Assembly: GCF_003323735.1 (NCBI RefSeq)
Contig: NZ_QOIM01000030.1
Span: 1 to 64,000, forward strand
From: Streptomyces reniochalinae
GTDB taxonomy: Bacteria; Actinomycetota; Actinomycetes; Streptomycetales; Streptomycetaceae
DNA length: 64,000 bases
Direction: 5' to 3'
The notes below the pieces were generated by a model. It made no database searches. It was not told the origin of the DNA and saw only the letters and a list, made by a program, of their open reading frames with translations. Within the stretch, counting starts at the first letter, position 1. Every line of letters starts with the position of its first letter. Made by a program: the position numbers and the translations under genes. Below are positions 27,509 to 36,462 of the stretch, piece by piece.

Positions 27509-27578
27509 AGGGGCGCGGGGAACTGCGCGGCCGGCCACGACGGAGGGCCGGCGGGCTGCCGGCGGAGCGTGGCACCCC
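27509..27578 (-). repeat. Streptomyces intergenic GC-rich repeat, copy 3 (inverted)
   Basis: Read on the minus strand it has GGGGTGCCACGCTCCG and then CGCAGTTCCCCGCGCCCCT, matching the family at 1563, 32161 and 53413. It occupies the 320-base adk-map gap (27414-27733); the rest of that gap shows no gene, only a presumed map promoter. Confidence 0.75.
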
Positions 27579-27733
27579 GGAAGCCCCACACACACGGGGC
27601 CGAGCCAAGCGCGAGACGCCGATCGCGGCGACAGAGCGACGGACCCCGGCGAGGGGCCTGGCAAACTTGACGGACAGCAGCGAAGACATTCGGTCGTCAC
27701 CGGCTCAGCCGGTCAGGGAAGGCGGAAGGCGTC

Positions 27734-28570
27734 ATGGTCGAGATCAAGACCCCGGAGCAGATCGCGAAGATGCGCGAGGCGGGGCTGGTCGTCGCCGCGA
27801 TGCACGAGGCCTGCGCGGCCGCCGCCGTCCCCGGCGCGACGACGAAGGACCTGGACGAGGTCGCGGCCAGGGTCCTGGCCGACCACGGCGCGAAGCCGAA
27901 CTTCCTCGGTTACGGCGGCTTCCCCGGCAACATCTGCACCTCGGTGAACGACATCGTCGTGCACGGCATCCCCAGCAAGGAGACCGTCCTGAAGGCGGGC
28001 GACCTGCTGTCCATCGACGCGGGCGCGATCGTCGACGGCTGGCACGGCGACGCGGCGCTGACCGTGTTCGTCGGCGAGGGGCACTCCGCCGAGCTGCGCG
28101 AGCTCTCCCGGGTGACCGAGGAGTCCATGTGGGCGGGGATCGCCGCCATGCGCAAGGGCAACCGGCTGGTGGACATCTCCAAGGCGATCGAGAGCTACAT
28201 CCGCAGGCAGCCGCGTCCTGCCGGTGGCAAGTACGGGATCATCGAGGACTACGGCGGCCACGGCATCGGTTCCCAGATGCACATGGATCCCCACCTGCTG
28301 AACTACGTCGAGCGGCGCCGGGGCCGCGGGCCCAAGCTGGTGCCCGGCATGTGCCTGGCCATCGAGCCGATGGTGAGCCTCGGCACAGCCCGCACGCACG
28401 TTCTGTCCGACGAGTGGACGGTCAAGACGAACGACGGCACGTGGTCGTCCCACTGGGAGCACTCGATCGCCCTGACGGAACAGGGCCCGCTCGTGCTGAC
28501 CGCCCCCGACGGGGGGCGCGCGAAGCTCGCCGAGCTCGGCGTCGAGGTGGCACCGGACCCACTGGGCTGA
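27734..28570 (+). CDS. map: Methionine aminopeptidase, type I
   Basis: A 278-residue metalloenzyme removing initiator Met from nascent proteins. The substrate His is in CTSVNDIVVHGIPS. Metal ligands are visible: two Asp in SIDAGAIVDGWHGDAAL, His in DYGGHGIGSQMH, Glu in CLAIEPM and Glu in HWEHSIAL. Streptomyces usually encode more than one Map; this is the ribosomal-cluster copy. AAGGCG lies nine bases before the ATG. Confidence 0.97.
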   Translation: MVEIKTPEQIAKMREAGLVVAAMHEACAAAAVPGATTKDLDEVAARVLADHGAKPNFLGYGGFPGNICTSVNDIVVHGIPSKETVLKAGDLLSIDAGAIVDGWHGDAALTVFVGEGHSAELRELSRVTEESMWAGIAAMRKGNRLVDISKAIESYIRRQPRPAGGKYGIIEDYGGHGIGSQMHMDPHLLNYVERRRGRGPKLVPGMCLAIEPMVSLGTARTHVLSDEWTVKTNDGTWSSHWEHSIALTEQGPLVLTAPDGGRAKLAELGVEVAPDPLG

Positions 28571-28700
28571 GGCCGCTCCGTTTCCCGCCCCGCCCGTCTC
28601 CTCCCGTGACCGGTGGCGCGAGCCTTTACGGAGCCGAGGAGTTTCGGGAAGAGGCGGGGTGGGGGGAATAACGAGGACGGGTAGCGGGGATACTCCCCGA

Positions 28701-28730
28701 TTCGTTTTTCTCGACGGCGTGTCGTAGACT
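28701..28730 (+). promoter_or_regulatory. Candidate infA promoter
   Basis: TAGACT (28725-28730) is a good vegetative -10. The -35 candidate TTCGTT (28701) at 18 bases is weak. It lies 86 bases before infA in the 245-base map-infA gap, which also has a small CGGGGA/TCCCCG hairpin. Confidence 0.4.
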
Positions 28731-28815
28731 GGCTCGTCGGCCCAGGTATACCCGTATGCGTGCGGAGCGCCAGGGCCTCCCAGGTAGCCGATCCCGGAAG
28801 GTGAAGCGCTCAAGC

Positions 28816-29037
28816 ATGGCCAAAAAACAAGGGGCCATCGAGATCGAGGGCACCGTCGTCGAGTCTCTCCCGAACGCGATGTTCAAGGTGGAGCTCCAGA
28901 ACGGGCACCAGGTCCTCGCGCACATCAGCGGCAAGATGCGGATGCACTACATCCGTATCCTTCCCGACGACCGGGTCGTGGTGGAGCTGTCTCCCTACGA
29001 CCTGACGCGCGGACGGATCGTCTACCGCTACAAGTAG
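28816..29037 (+). CDS. infA: Translation initiation factor IF-1
   Basis: A 73-residue S1-like OB-fold protein binding the ribosomal A site ([39 protein letters not shown]). The ATG at 28816 fits the family start; in-frame starts upstream only add basic residues. Confidence 0.98.
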   Translation: MAKKQGAIEIEGTVVESLPNAMFKVELQNGHQVLAHISGKMRMHYIRILPDDRVVVELSPYDLTRGRIVYRYK

Positions 29038-29111
29038 AGCGACAGATCGTGCCGGTATCCCCGCCCCGTGAGGCCCGTGGGGAGAAGGCCAGACCCGGAG
29101 AACCTCACCAC

Positions 29112-29225
29112 ATGAAGGTCAAGCCGAGCGTCAAGAAGATCTGCGACAAGTGCAAGGTGATCCGCCGCCACGGCCGGGTCATGGTCATCTGCGACAACCT
29201 GCGCCACAAGCAGCGCCAGGGCTGA
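29112..29225 (+). CDS. rpmJ: Ribosomal protein L36, zinc-binding type
   Basis: A 37-residue protein, [19 protein letters not shown] to NLRHKQRQG. The zinc ligands CxxC (CDKC), Cys27 and a His near the C-terminus (LRHK) are all present, so this is the Zn-dependent form. GGAGAACC lies upstream. It is easily missed because of its size. Confidence 0.96.
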   Translation: MKVKPSVKKICDKCKVIRRHGRVMVICDNLRHKQRQG

Positions 29226-29284
29226 CGCACACCACCTGCCTTTCGCAGTACCTTCGCGCGACGCGAGCAACAGTCACATAAGCA

Positions 29285-29385
29285 GGGCCCGGCACCCCCG
29301 ACGGTGTCGACACCCCCGGTCGGAGGCCGGGGACCCTCCCCCAAGCTCTTCGAGCAGGGGACACCCCCAGCCGAAAGGCATGGAG
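29285..29385 (+). repeat. GC-rich dispersed-type element in the rpmJ-rpsM gap
   Basis: The 209-base gap holds a nested stem, CCCC-2-GCTC-3-GAGC-1-GGGG (29339-29358), within the CCCCCAAGCTCTTCGAGCAG sequence that, from memory, recurs in many Streptomyces intergenic regions. No gene is seen; it may act as an attenuator or processing site. Confidence 0.45.
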
Positions 29386-29434
29386 GGAACGGCACTGCTG
29401 CAGACCTCCGACGGAATCATCAGGAGCCACATCC

Positions 29435-29815
29435 ATGGCACGCCTCGCTGGCGTCGACCTTCCGCGCGAGAAGCGCGTCGAGGTCGCCCTCACCTACGTC
29501 TTCGGCATCGGCCGCACCCTTGCCCAGCAGACCCTGCGCGAGACCGGGGTCAGCCCCGACACCCGCGTCCGGGACCTGGGCGAGGAGGAGATGGTCAAGC
29601 TCCGCGAGTACGTGGACAACAACCTCCAGGTCGAGGGTGACCTGCGCCGTGAGATCCAGGCCGACATCCGCCGCAAGGTGGAGATCGGCTGCTACGAGGG
29701 CCTGCGTCACCGGCGCGGTCTCCCGGTCCACGGCCAGCGCACCAAGACCAACGCCCGCACCCGTAAGGGCCCGCGTCGCGCCATCGCCGGCAAGAAGAAG
29801 CCGGGCAAGAAGTAG
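29435..29815 (+). CDS. rpsM: Ribosomal protein S13
   Basis: A 126-residue 30S head protein ([40 protein letters not shown]) with a Lys-rich tail that contacts P-site tRNA. CAGGAGCC precedes the ATG. Confidence 0.98.
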   Translation: MARLAGVDLPREKRVEVALTYVFGIGRTLAQQTLRETGVSPDTRVRDLGEEEMVKLREYVDNNLQVEGDLRREIQADIRRKVEIGCYEGLRHRRGLPVHGQRTKTNARTRKGPRRAIAGKKKPGKK

Positions 29816-29882
29816 TCCGCACCGGACACGCTGCAAGCGGTCCGCGTAGTAGGACCGACCACCTCACGGGAGTTATCTCTAT

Positions 29883-30287
29883 ATGCCTCCGAAGGGCCGT
29901 ACGGCCGGCGCCAAGAAGGTGCGCCGCAAGGAGAAGAAGAACGTCGCCCACGGGCACGCTCACATCAAGAGCACGTTCAACAACACGATCGTCTCGATCA
30001 CCGACCCCACCGGCAACGTGATCTCCTGGGCCTCGGCCGGCCACGTCGGCTTCAAGGGCTCGCGGAAGTCGACGCCGTTCGCCGCGCAGATGGCCGCCGA
30101 GAACGCGGCGCGCCGCGCGCAGGAGCACGGCATGCGCAAGGTCGACGTCTTCGTCAAGGGTCCCGGCTCCGGCCGTGAGACCGCGATCCGTTCCCTCCAG
30201 GCCACCGGCCTCGAGGTCGGCTCGATCCAGGACGTCACCCCCACCCCGCACAACGGCTGCCGCCCGCCGAAGCGCCGCCGAGTCTGA
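29883..30287 (+). CDS. rpsK: Ribosomal protein S11
   Basis: A 134-residue platform protein ([40 protein letters not shown]; ends KRRRV). GGGAG lies upstream of the ATG at about eleven bases. Confidence 0.98.
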   Translation: MPPKGRTAGAKKVRRKEKKNVAHGHAHIKSTFNNTIVSITDPTGNVISWASAGHVGFKGSRKSTPFAAQMAAENAARRAQEHGMRKVDVFVKGPGSGRETAIRSLQATGLEVGSIQDVTPTPHNGCRPPKRRRV

Positions 30288-30312
30288 TAACTGAAGTAGG
30301 AGATCACCACAC

Positions 30313-30939
30313 ATGGCGCGTTACACCGGGGCCGACTGCAAGCGTTGCCGTCGGGAGAAGCAGAAGCTCTTCCTCAAGGGAGCTAAGTGCGAGAGCGCGA
30401 AGTGCCCGATCGAGATCCGTCCTTACCCCCCGGGTGAGCACGGACGCGGGCGCACCAAGGACTCCGAGTACCTGCTGCAGAAGCGTGAGAAGCAGAAGGC
30501 CGCCCGGATCTACGGTGTCCTCGAGAAGCAGTTCCGCGGGTACTACAACGAGGCCAACCGCCTCCAGGGCAAGACGGGTGACAACCTGCTGCGCATCCTG
30601 GAGACCCGCCTGGACAACGTCGTGTACCGGGCCGGCTTCGCCAAGTCCCGCGACCACGCACGTCAGCTGGTCAAGCACGGTCACATCACGCTGAACGGTC
30701 GCAAGACCGACATCCCCTCGGCGCGGGTCTCCGTGAACGACATCGTCGAGGTGCGCGAGCCCTCCCGTAACCTGACCCCCTTCCAGGTGGCGGTCGCGGA
30801 GGCCGGAGACAAGACCGTTCCGGCGTGGCTGGAGGCCATCCCCTCCAAGCTGCGGGTCCTCGTGCACTCGATGCCCGAGCGCCAGGTCATCGACACCCAG
30901 GTGCAGGAGCAGCTGATCGTCGAGCTGTACTCGAAGTAA
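30313..30939 (+). CDS. rpsD: Ribosomal protein S4, zinc type
   Basis: A 208-residue primary 16S-binding protein and probable alpha-operon regulator. The N-terminus keeps four cysteines (DCKRC at 9/12, then Cys26 and Cys31 in KCESAKC), the zinc (C+) form. The S4 RNA-binding domain is RLDNVVYRAGFAKSRDHARQ to GRKTDIPSARVSV. Streptomyces often have a cysteine-free S4 elsewhere. Confidence 0.97.
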   Translation: MARYTGADCKRCRREKQKLFLKGAKCESAKCPIEIRPYPPGEHGRGRTKDSEYLLQKREKQKAARIYGVLEKQFRGYYNEANRLQGKTGDNLLRILETRLDNVVYRAGFAKSRDHARQLVKHGHITLNGRKTDIPSARVSVNDIVEVREPSRNLTPFQVAVAEAGDKTVPAWLEAIPSKLRVLVHSMPERQVIDTQVQEQLIVELYSK

Positions 30940-30971
30940 GCAGCACGTCGAGCTGCCCTCGGGTCCGTCCG

Positions 30972-31030
30972 GGGTACGGCTCACAGGGTGGGGGCGGTTC
31001 GGCCGTCATACGGCCGGGCCGCCCGTACCC
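30972..31030 (+). promoter_or_regulatory. Nested stem-loop before rpoA
   Basis: Three collinear stems: GGGTACG/CGTACCC (30972-30978 with 31024-31030), GGGCGG/CCGCCC (30992-30997 with 31019-31024, sharing one base) and CGGCCG-5-CGGCCG (31000-31016). The structure fills the rpsD-rpoA gap and could attenuate transcription or serve as an S4 target; neither is tested. Confidence 0.5.
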
Positions 31031-31082
31031 TTGCAGTACCGGCATCAAATAGCGGTTGCCGAAAACTGGAGGCACACATCTC

Positions 31083-32105
31083 ATGCTGATCGCTCAGCGT
31101 CCTTCCCTGACCGAAGAGGTCGTCGACGAGTTCCGGTCCCGGTTCGTGATCGAGCCGCTGGAGCCGGGCTTCGGCTACACCCTCGGTAACTCCCTGCGTC
31201 GTACGCTCCTCTCCTCGATCCCGGGTGCGGCGGTCACGTCCATCCGCATCGACGGTGTCCTGCACGAGTTCTCCACCGTGCCGGGCGTCAAGGAGGACGT
31301 CACCGACCTGATCCTGAACATCAAGTCCCTCGTCGTCTCCTCGGAGCACGACGAGCCGGTCGTGATGTACCTGCGCAAGCAGGGCCCGGGCCTGGTCACC
31401 GCCGCGGACATCGCGCCGCCCGCCGGTGTCGAGGTGCACAACCCGGACCTGGTCCTCGCCACCCTCAACGGCAAGGGCAAGCTGGAGATGGAGCTGACCG
31501 TCGAGCGCGGCCGCGGCTACGTCTCCGCCGTGCAGAACAAGCAGGTGGGCCAGGAGATCGGCCGTATCCCGGTCGACTCCATCTACTCGCCCGTCCTCAA
31601 GGTCACCTACAAGGTCGAGGCGACCCGTGTCGAGCAGCGCACCGACTTCGACAAGCTGATCGTCGACGTCGAGACCAAGCAGGCCATGCGCCCGCGGGAC
31701 GCCATGGCGTCGGCGGGTAAGACCCTGGTCGAGCTGTTCGGTCTGGCGCGCGAGCTCAACGTCGACGCCGAGGGCATCGACATGGGCCCGTCCCCGACCG
31801 ACGCCGCGCTCGCCGCCGACCTGGCGCTGCCGATCGAGGAGCTGGAGCTCACCGTTCGGTCGTACAACTGCCTCAAGCGCGAGGGCATCCACTCGGTGGG
31901 CGAGCTGGTGGCCCGCTCCGAGGCGGACCTGCTCGACATCCGCAACTTCGGTGCGAAGTCGATCGACGAGGTCAAGGCGAAGCTGGCCGGTATGGGCCTG
32001 GCGCTGAAGGACTCTCCTCCCGGATTCGACCCGACCGCCGCGGCTGACGCCTTCGGCGCCGAGGACGACACGGACGCGGGCTTCGTGGAGACCGAGCAGT
32101 ACTGA
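31083..32105 (+). CDS. rpoA: RNA polymerase alpha subunit
   Basis: A 340-residue subunit. The N-terminal domain ([20 protein letters not shown]) dimerises and assembles beta/beta'. From about 245 the C-terminal domain ([37 protein letters not shown]) binds UP elements and activators. An acidic tail ends the protein. The ATG at 31083 with GGAGG 13 bases upstream matches the family start MLIAQRPSL. Confidence 0.98.
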   Translation: MLIAQRPSLTEEVVDEFRSRFVIEPLEPGFGYTLGNSLRRTLLSSIPGAAVTSIRIDGVLHEFSTVPGVKEDVTDLILNIKSLVVSSEHDEPVVMYLRKQGPGLVTAADIAPPAGVEVHNPDLVLATLNGKGKLEMELTVERGRGYVSAVQNKQVGQEIGRIPVDSIYSPVLKVTYKVEATRVEQRTDFDKLIVDVETKQAMRPRDAMASAGKTLVELFGLARELNVDAEGIDMGPSPTDAALAADLALPIEELELTVRSYNCLKREGIHSVGELVARSEADLLDIRNFGAKSIDEVKAKLAGMGLALKDSPPGFDPTAAADAFGAEDDTDAGFVETEQY

Positions 32106-32160
32106 GACCTTTGGTGACGGAGCGGTCCTGAGTGTCTGCCCCGCCACTGTTGTCGGGGAG

Positions 32161-32228
32161 CTGCGGGCCGGCTGTGGCCGGTCGCGCAGTTCCCCGCGCC
32201 CCTGTGGGGGCACGCCCCTTGGGGCATC
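32161..32228 (+). repeat. Streptomyces intergenic GC-rich repeat, copy 4
   Basis: Contains GCCGGTCGCGCAGTTCCC and a CCCCTGTGGGGG hairpin, the same core as copies at 1563, 27509 and 53413. It lies between rpoA and rplQ, inside the alpha operon, so it is probably transcribed. Confidence 0.75.
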
Positions 32229-32337
32229 CCGTCCGGGCAGCAGCCCGGCGCGGATCGTCACCCCGGTACCTGATACGGCCGGGACTGCCGCCGGTTCCTG
32301 ACACGGCCGGTGCAGGGACAACGTAAGGAGAAGCACC

Positions 32338-32841
32338 ATGCCGAAGCCCACCAAGGGTCCCCGTCTGGGCGGCAGCGCCTCGCACCAGAAGGCGATGCTG
32401 GGCAACCTGGCGACCGCGCTGTTCGAGCACGGCCGCATCACGACGACCGAGTCGAAGGCCCGCCGCCTGCGTCCGGTCGCCGAGCGTCTGATCACCAAGG
32501 CGAAGAAGGGCGACCTGCACAACCGTCGCCAGGTCATGCGCACGATCCTCGACAAGAGCGTCGTGCACACCCTCTTCACCGAGATCGGCCCGCGGTACGA
32601 GAACCGTCCCGGTGGCTACACACGCATCACCAAGATCGGCCCGCGTCGTGGCGACAACGCCCCGATGGCGGTCATCGAGTTGGTCGAGGCGCTGACGGTG
32701 CAGCAGACCGCGGTCGGCGAGGCCGAGGCCGCGACCAAGCGCTCCGCGAAGGACGCCGCCGGTGACGAGGCCGTCGCCGGCATGAAGAAGGAGTCGGCCG
32801 AGGGCGACGCCGAGGCCGAGGGCGAGTCCAAGGACGCCTGA
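32338..32841 (+). CDS. rplQ: Ribosomal protein L17
   Basis: A 167-residue tunnel-exit protein. The conserved part is the first 120 residues ([40 protein letters not shown]); the remaining 45 are an Ala/Glu/Lys low-complexity tail found in actinobacteria. AAGGAGAAG precedes the ATG. Confidence 0.98.
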   Translation: MPKPTKGPRLGGSASHQKAMLGNLATALFEHGRITTTESKARRLRPVAERLITKAKKGDLHNRRQVMRTILDKSVVHTLFTEIGPRYENRPGGYTRITKIGPRRGDNAPMAVIELVEALTVQQTAVGEAEAATKRSAKDAAGDEAVAGMKKESAEGDAEAEGESKDA

Positions 32842-32862
32842 CGCAGCGCGCGCCTGTCGCGT

Positions 32863-32899
32863 GAGCGGGCCCGTTCCCCAGGTGGGGGCGGGCCCGCTC
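32863..32899 (+). terminator. Terminator after rplQ
   Basis: Stem GAGCGGGCCCG/CGGGCCCGCTC (32863-32873 with 32889-32899), with an inner CCCC/GGGG. It starts 22 bases after rplQ and ends 37 bases before truA, so truA may depend on read-through. Confidence 0.75.
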
Positions 32900-32936
32900 G
32901 TCATGTGCGGGCGCGAGCGGATGAGAGGATCGCCGA

Positions 32937-33782
32937 GTGACGAACGACGTGGTGCGAGTACGCCTCGACTTGGCCTACGACGGGCGGGACTTCTCCGGAT
33001 GGGCCAGGCAGCGGGAGGGGCAGCGCACGGTCCAGGGCGAGATCGAGGACGCGCTCCGCGTCGTACTGCGGCGCGAGGAGACGCCCGAGCTGACCGTCGC
33101 GGGGCGGACGGACGCGGGCGTGCACGCGCGCGGCCAGGTCGCGCATGTGGATCTGCCGGCCGAGGTGTGGGCCGAGCAGGGCGGCCGGCTGCTGCGGCGG
33201 CTCGCCGGGCGGCTGCCCATGGACGTACGCGTCCGGCGCGTCAGCGAGGCGCCCGCGCACTTCGACGCCCGGTTCTCGGCGATCTGGCGCCGCTACGCCT
33301 ACCGCGTCACCGACCACCCCGGCGGCGTCGACCCGCTGCTGCGCGGCCATGTGCTGTGGCACAACTGGCCACTGGACCTCGACGCCATGAACGAGGCGGC
33401 GCGCGGGCTGCTGGGCGAGCACGACTTCGCCGCGTACTGCAAGAAGCGCGAGGGCGCGACGACGATCCGCACCCTCCAGCGGCTGGAGTGGGTGCGCCGC
33501 CCCGACGGGGTGCTGGAGGCGACGGTCCAGGCCGACGCGTTCTGCCACAACATGGTCCGCGCCCTGGTGGGTGCCATGCTCTTCGTGGGCGACGGCCACC
33601 GGACCTGCGAGTGGCCCGCCAAGGTCCTGGCCGCGGGCGTCCGCGACTCGGCCGTCCACGTGGTGCGGCCGCACGGCCTCACCCTGGAAGAGGTCGCCTA
33701 CCCCTCCGACGAGGAACTGGAGGCCCGCAACCTCGCCTCCCGCAACAAGCGCACGCTACCGCCGCTGCCCGGCTGCTGCTGA
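32937..33782 (+). CDS. truA: tRNA pseudouridine(38-40) synthase
   Basis: A 281-residue TruA enzyme isomerising uridines in the anticodon stem-loop. The catalytic Asp is in [38 protein letters not shown] is the N-terminal fold, and [19 protein letters not shown] the C-terminal one. GTG start; GAGAGGATCGCC upstream is a fair ribosome site. Placement after rplQ is usual. Confidence 0.97.
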   Translation: MTNDVVRVRLDLAYDGRDFSGWARQREGQRTVQGEIEDALRVVLRREETPELTVAGRTDAGVHARGQVAHVDLPAEVWAEQGGRLLRRLAGRLPMDVRVRRVSEAPAHFDARFSAIWRRYAYRVTDHPGGVDPLLRGHVLWHNWPLDLDAMNEAARGLLGEHDFAAYCKKREGATTIRTLQRLEWVRRPDGVLEATVQADAFCHNMVRALVGAMLFVGDGHRTCEWPAKVLAAGVRDSAVHVVRPHGLTLEEVAYPSDEELEARNLASRNKRTLPPLPGCC

Positions 33783-33795
33783 ACAGAGCGCACCC

Positions 33796-33930
33796 TCAGC
33801 ACCCCGGCAACCGTGCACCTTCGCTGTCCGCGATCCCGAGCAGGTCGCTCAGCGACTCGGCAGCGCGCCGCAGCGCGGGCCGGGCCGCGTACTCGCCGGC
33901 CTTCGGATCGTCCAACACGCGGCCGGCTCG
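33796..33930 (-). pseudogene. Detached C-terminal coding remnant of the flotillin-like gene
   Basis: About 43 codons read GRVLDDPKAGEYAARPALRR, then AAESLSDLLGIADSEGARLP and a stop. The frame has protein-like codon use and lies just downstream of the flotillin-like gene, which stops at a TAG (34008). Between them, AAADGTSAASAAEPA reads on in the flotillin frame. A stop plus a one-base shift near 33930 would therefore have cut off an original longer C-terminus. Confidence 0.4.
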
Positions 33931-34007
33931 GCCGCTGACGCGGCGCTCGTTCCGTCTGCGGCAGCCCCCGGTAGCGTCTCGCCGGGGGCCGTCCGCGTGG
34001 CCGCGCC

Positions 34008-35174
34008 CTACGGGATCGCCACCGGGCCGTCGTCCGGGCCGGTGCGCGGCGTGGGGGCCGTCCGCGGGGAACCGTCGGCGGGTTCGCGCTCGGCCGGCTT
34101 GCCGAGGTTCTGCTTGACGGTGTCCAGGATCGTCAGCCCCTGGCTGACGAGCCCCGCGGCGACCTCGCCGAGACCGTCGGCGCCGTTGAGGACGTTGACG
34201 TTGGCCTGGGAGAGGCCGGTCGCGGCCTCCTTGACGATCTGCGGGAGCTGGTCGATCAGCAGCTGGTCGAGGGCGACCCGGTCGTGGGAGGCGGCGGCCT
34301 CGGCCTGGATCTTCATGCGTTCCGCCTCGGCGAGGGCGACGACCTTGATGCGTTCGGCCTCGGCCTCGGCGGGCTTGACGACCTCGGCCACCAGTTCCTG
34401 CTGCCGCAACTGGGCGGCGCGCTCGGCCAGTTCCGTCTGCGCGGCGAGGACCTCCTGCTGGGCGTGTGCCTGGGCGAGCGGCCCCGCCTGCGCTGACTGG
34501 GCCTGGGCGCGGTCGACCTCGGCCTTGTACTCGGCCTCGACGATGGCGGTCTGGCGTTCGTACTCGGCCTGGTTGCGGGCGGCTTCCTGCTCGGCCTCGA
34601 CGGACGCCTGGGTGGCCTGCGCCTCGGCGATCTTGGCCTGGCGCTGGATGGCGGCCTTGTGCGGCGCCGACATGGCCTCGATGTAGCCGGTGTCGCCGTC
34701 GTCGATGGACTGGATCTGGAAGGAGTCGACGATCAGGCCGATCTTGCCCATCTCCGTCTTGGAGGTCTCCAGCACCTCGGTGGCCAGCTTCTGCCGCTCG
34801 GTGACGATCTCCTCGACCGTCATGGAGCCGATGATGGAGCGCAGGTGGCCGGAGAAGATGCGGCCCGTGAGCACCGACATCTGCTCCTGCTCGGAGAGGA
34901 AGCGCTGGCCTGCGTTGACGATGGACTCGTTGTCGTTGCCGACCTTGAACGCGATCACGGCGCGGACGGTCAGCACGATGCCCTGTTTGGTCACGCACGT
35001 CTCGGCGACCTCGGACTCGCTCATCGCCAGCGTGAGGAACCGCACCTTGCGGAAGATCGGCAGGACGAACGTGCCGTGGCCGGTGACGACGCGGAACGGC
35101 GCACCCTTGAGGCCGCGTCGGCCACCCGAGATCAGCATGGCCTCGTCCGGTGAGGGGACGCGGTATCCGAACAT
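34008..35174 (-). CDS. SPFH/band-7 (flotillin-like) membrane scaffold protein
   Basis: A 388-residue protein. Residues 1-180 are the SPFH domain (MFGYRVPSPDEAMLISGGRR; SGHLRSIIGSMTVEEIVTER). Residues 195-320 are a long Ala/Glu/Gln coiled coil (EAEQEAARNQAEYERQTAIV), and the C-terminus holds ATGLSQANVNVLNGADGLGE, typical of flotillins. These proteins organise membrane microdomains. GAGGAGC precedes the ATG at 35174. The NfeD-like gene lies upstream in the same direction, the usual flotillin partner. The 3' end may be shortened (see the remnant at 33796). Confidence 0.85.
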   Translation of the reverse strand: MFGYRVPSPDEAMLISGGRRGLKGAPFRVVTGHGTFVLPIFRKVRFLTLAMSESEVAETCVTKQGIVLTVRAVIAFKVGNDNESIVNAGQRFLSEQEQMSVLTGRIFSGHLRSIIGSMTVEEIVTERQKLATEVLETSKTEMGKIGLIVDSFQIQSIDDGDTGYIEAMSAPHKAAIQRQAKIAEAQATQASVEAEQEAARNQAEYERQTAIVEAEYKAEVDRAQAQSAQAGPLAQAHAQQEVLAAQTELAERAAQLRQQELVAEVVKPAEAEAERIKVVALAEAERMKIQAEAAASHDRVALDQLLIDQLPQIVKEAATGLSQANVNVLNGADGLGEVAAGLVSQGLTILDTVKQNLGKPAEREPADGSPRTAPTPRTGPDDGPVAIP

Positions 35175-35230
35175 GTGTGGAAGCTCCTCATCTGCTGGTG
35201 TGTGCGGGTCGTTCACGTGCTGCGGGTCGT

Positions 35231-35455
35231 TCACGGAGCCAGTGGGTCCCTCCACGCGCTGACGTCGACCTGGCGGGTGCCGCGCGACTCGATGACCAGG
35301 ACGGTCGTCCCGGTGGGCAGCGGCTCGGGCGACCAGGCCAGGAAAGTCTCGGATCCGCCCCTGACGCTCACCAGCACCTCGCCGGGTCCTGCCGGGCCCC
35401 TGGTGCCGATGACGAGCACGCCGAAGCAGCCGATCACGGCCTCGTCGGACTGCAC
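35231..35455 (-). CDS. NfeD-like OB-fold small protein
   Basis: A 74-residue protein, QSDEAVIGCFGVLVIGTRGP then PGEVLVSVRGGSETFLAWSP, resembling the C-terminal OB domain of NfeD proteins (G-x-V-x-V, then G-x-x-V-x-V-I-E). GGGGGA five bases before the GTG at 35455 decides the start against an ATG ten codons earlier. It precedes the flotillin-like gene by 56 bases; NfeD and flotillins work together in membrane homeostasis. There is no membrane segment, so it must depend on its partner for localisation. Confidence 0.65.
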   Translation of the reverse strand: MQSDEAVIGCFGVLVIGTRGPAGPGEVLVSVRGGSETFLAWSPEPLPTGTTVLVIESRGTRQVDVSAWRDPLAP

Positions 35456-35497
35456 CGATTCCCCCTTCGGGCCCGCGGGGCCCACCAGTCCTTCGGG

Positions 35498-36385
35498 TCA
35501 GTCGGGCTCGGGAGCCTGCGCGGCGTCCGAGGACTGGCTGCGGCCCCGCTCCAGAATGCGCGCGTAGGCGTAGTTGGAGCCGTCGAGCGCGGCCTGCTGC
35601 GCCTCCTTGTCGCCGGCGCCCGAGGCCTTTCCGTCGGTGCGTCCGGCGATGGTGAAGTAGGCGTAGCGGCCCAGGGAGTTGGCCGTGGTGCGGCAGGTGA
35701 CGGTGCGGCAGAAGTCGGGGACACCGCCGCCTGGCAGCGCCACGAGGTTGGGCTGGTAGTCGTTCTTGACCTGCGCGGCCGTCTTGGTGTCCTCGAAGAC
35801 CGCGATGCCGACCGTGACGGCGAGCCCGTCGTGGGTGTAGGTGGCGCGGTAGAGGGTGTCGCACTTGTTGCGGGTCAGCACGGGGCCCAGGCCCGAATGC
35901 GCGGCGTCGGCGCAGTTCTCGCTGGTGGAGGTCTTGGCCAGCTCGTAGGGGTGACCGTTGACGGTGACCTTCTTGCTCGGGTAGAGCGTGTCGGCCGACA
36001 ACGGGGCCTTGTCCCGCTTGGCGTCGGAGATGAAGTCCTTGGGCGGCGGCGGGGGCGGCGGCTCGTTCTTGAAGGTGGGTTCGGGCTCCTTGCTGTCGCT
36101 CGGGATGCTCGACGAGGGCGGCAGGGGGTCCGACGGCTTGTCGGAGGCGCCCTGCGAGCCGCCCTCGTTGACGACGGCCACCGCGACGATGCCCGCGACG
36201 GCGGCGGTCGCCAGCGCGCCGCCGCCCGCCAGCAGCCAGCGGCGGCGCCGGGTGCGCCGGCGTTCGGCCTCGTCGGCGAGTTCCGCCCAGTCGGGTGTCG
36301 GCGTGGAGCCGCCGGTGTTCCAGCCGGGACCGTCGGGTCCGCCCCCCTGGGACCCCCACCGGGGTCCCCCCTGCCCAAAGCTCAT
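35498..36385 (-). CDS. Proline-rich single-pass membrane protein
   Basis: A 295-residue protein. The cytoplasmic start is Gly/Pro-rich (MSFGQGGPRWGSQGGGPDGP), then RRRTRRRRWLLAGGGALATA opens one membrane helix (about 52-72). Outside are a Ser/Pro linker with eight prolines in a row and a globular domain with four cysteines (NCADAAHSG, NKCDTLYRA, FCRTVTCRTT), likely two disulfides. I recognise no family. It lies upstream of the NfeD-like gene and divergent to the ABC-F gene. Confidence 0.7.
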   Translation of the reverse strand: MSFGQGGPRWGSQGGGPDGPGWNTGGSTPTPDWAELADEAERRRTRRRRWLLAGGGALATAAVAGIVAVAVVNEGGSQGASDKPSDPLPPSSSIPSDSKEPEPTFKNEPPPPPPPKDFISDAKRDKAPLSADTLYPSKKVTVNGHPYELAKTSTSENCADAAHSGLGPVLTRNKCDTLYRATYTHDGLAVTVGIAVFEDTKTAAQVKNDYQPNLVALPGGGVPDFCRTVTCRTTANSLGRYAYFTIAGRTDGKASGAGDKEAQQAALDGSNYAYARILERGRSQSSDAAQAPEPD

Positions 36386-36462
36386 GTCCGCATCTTATGG
36401 CGCCGCGCCTGTTGCCCGATATTCGCTTGGTGTGTGCGTCGTCAGACCGTGACAATCGCCGC

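Noticed and set aside
27509..27578. Small coding gene in the adk-map gap
   Set aside because: The sequence is a copy of the intergenic repeat, and the overlapping frames are Arg/Pro-rich.
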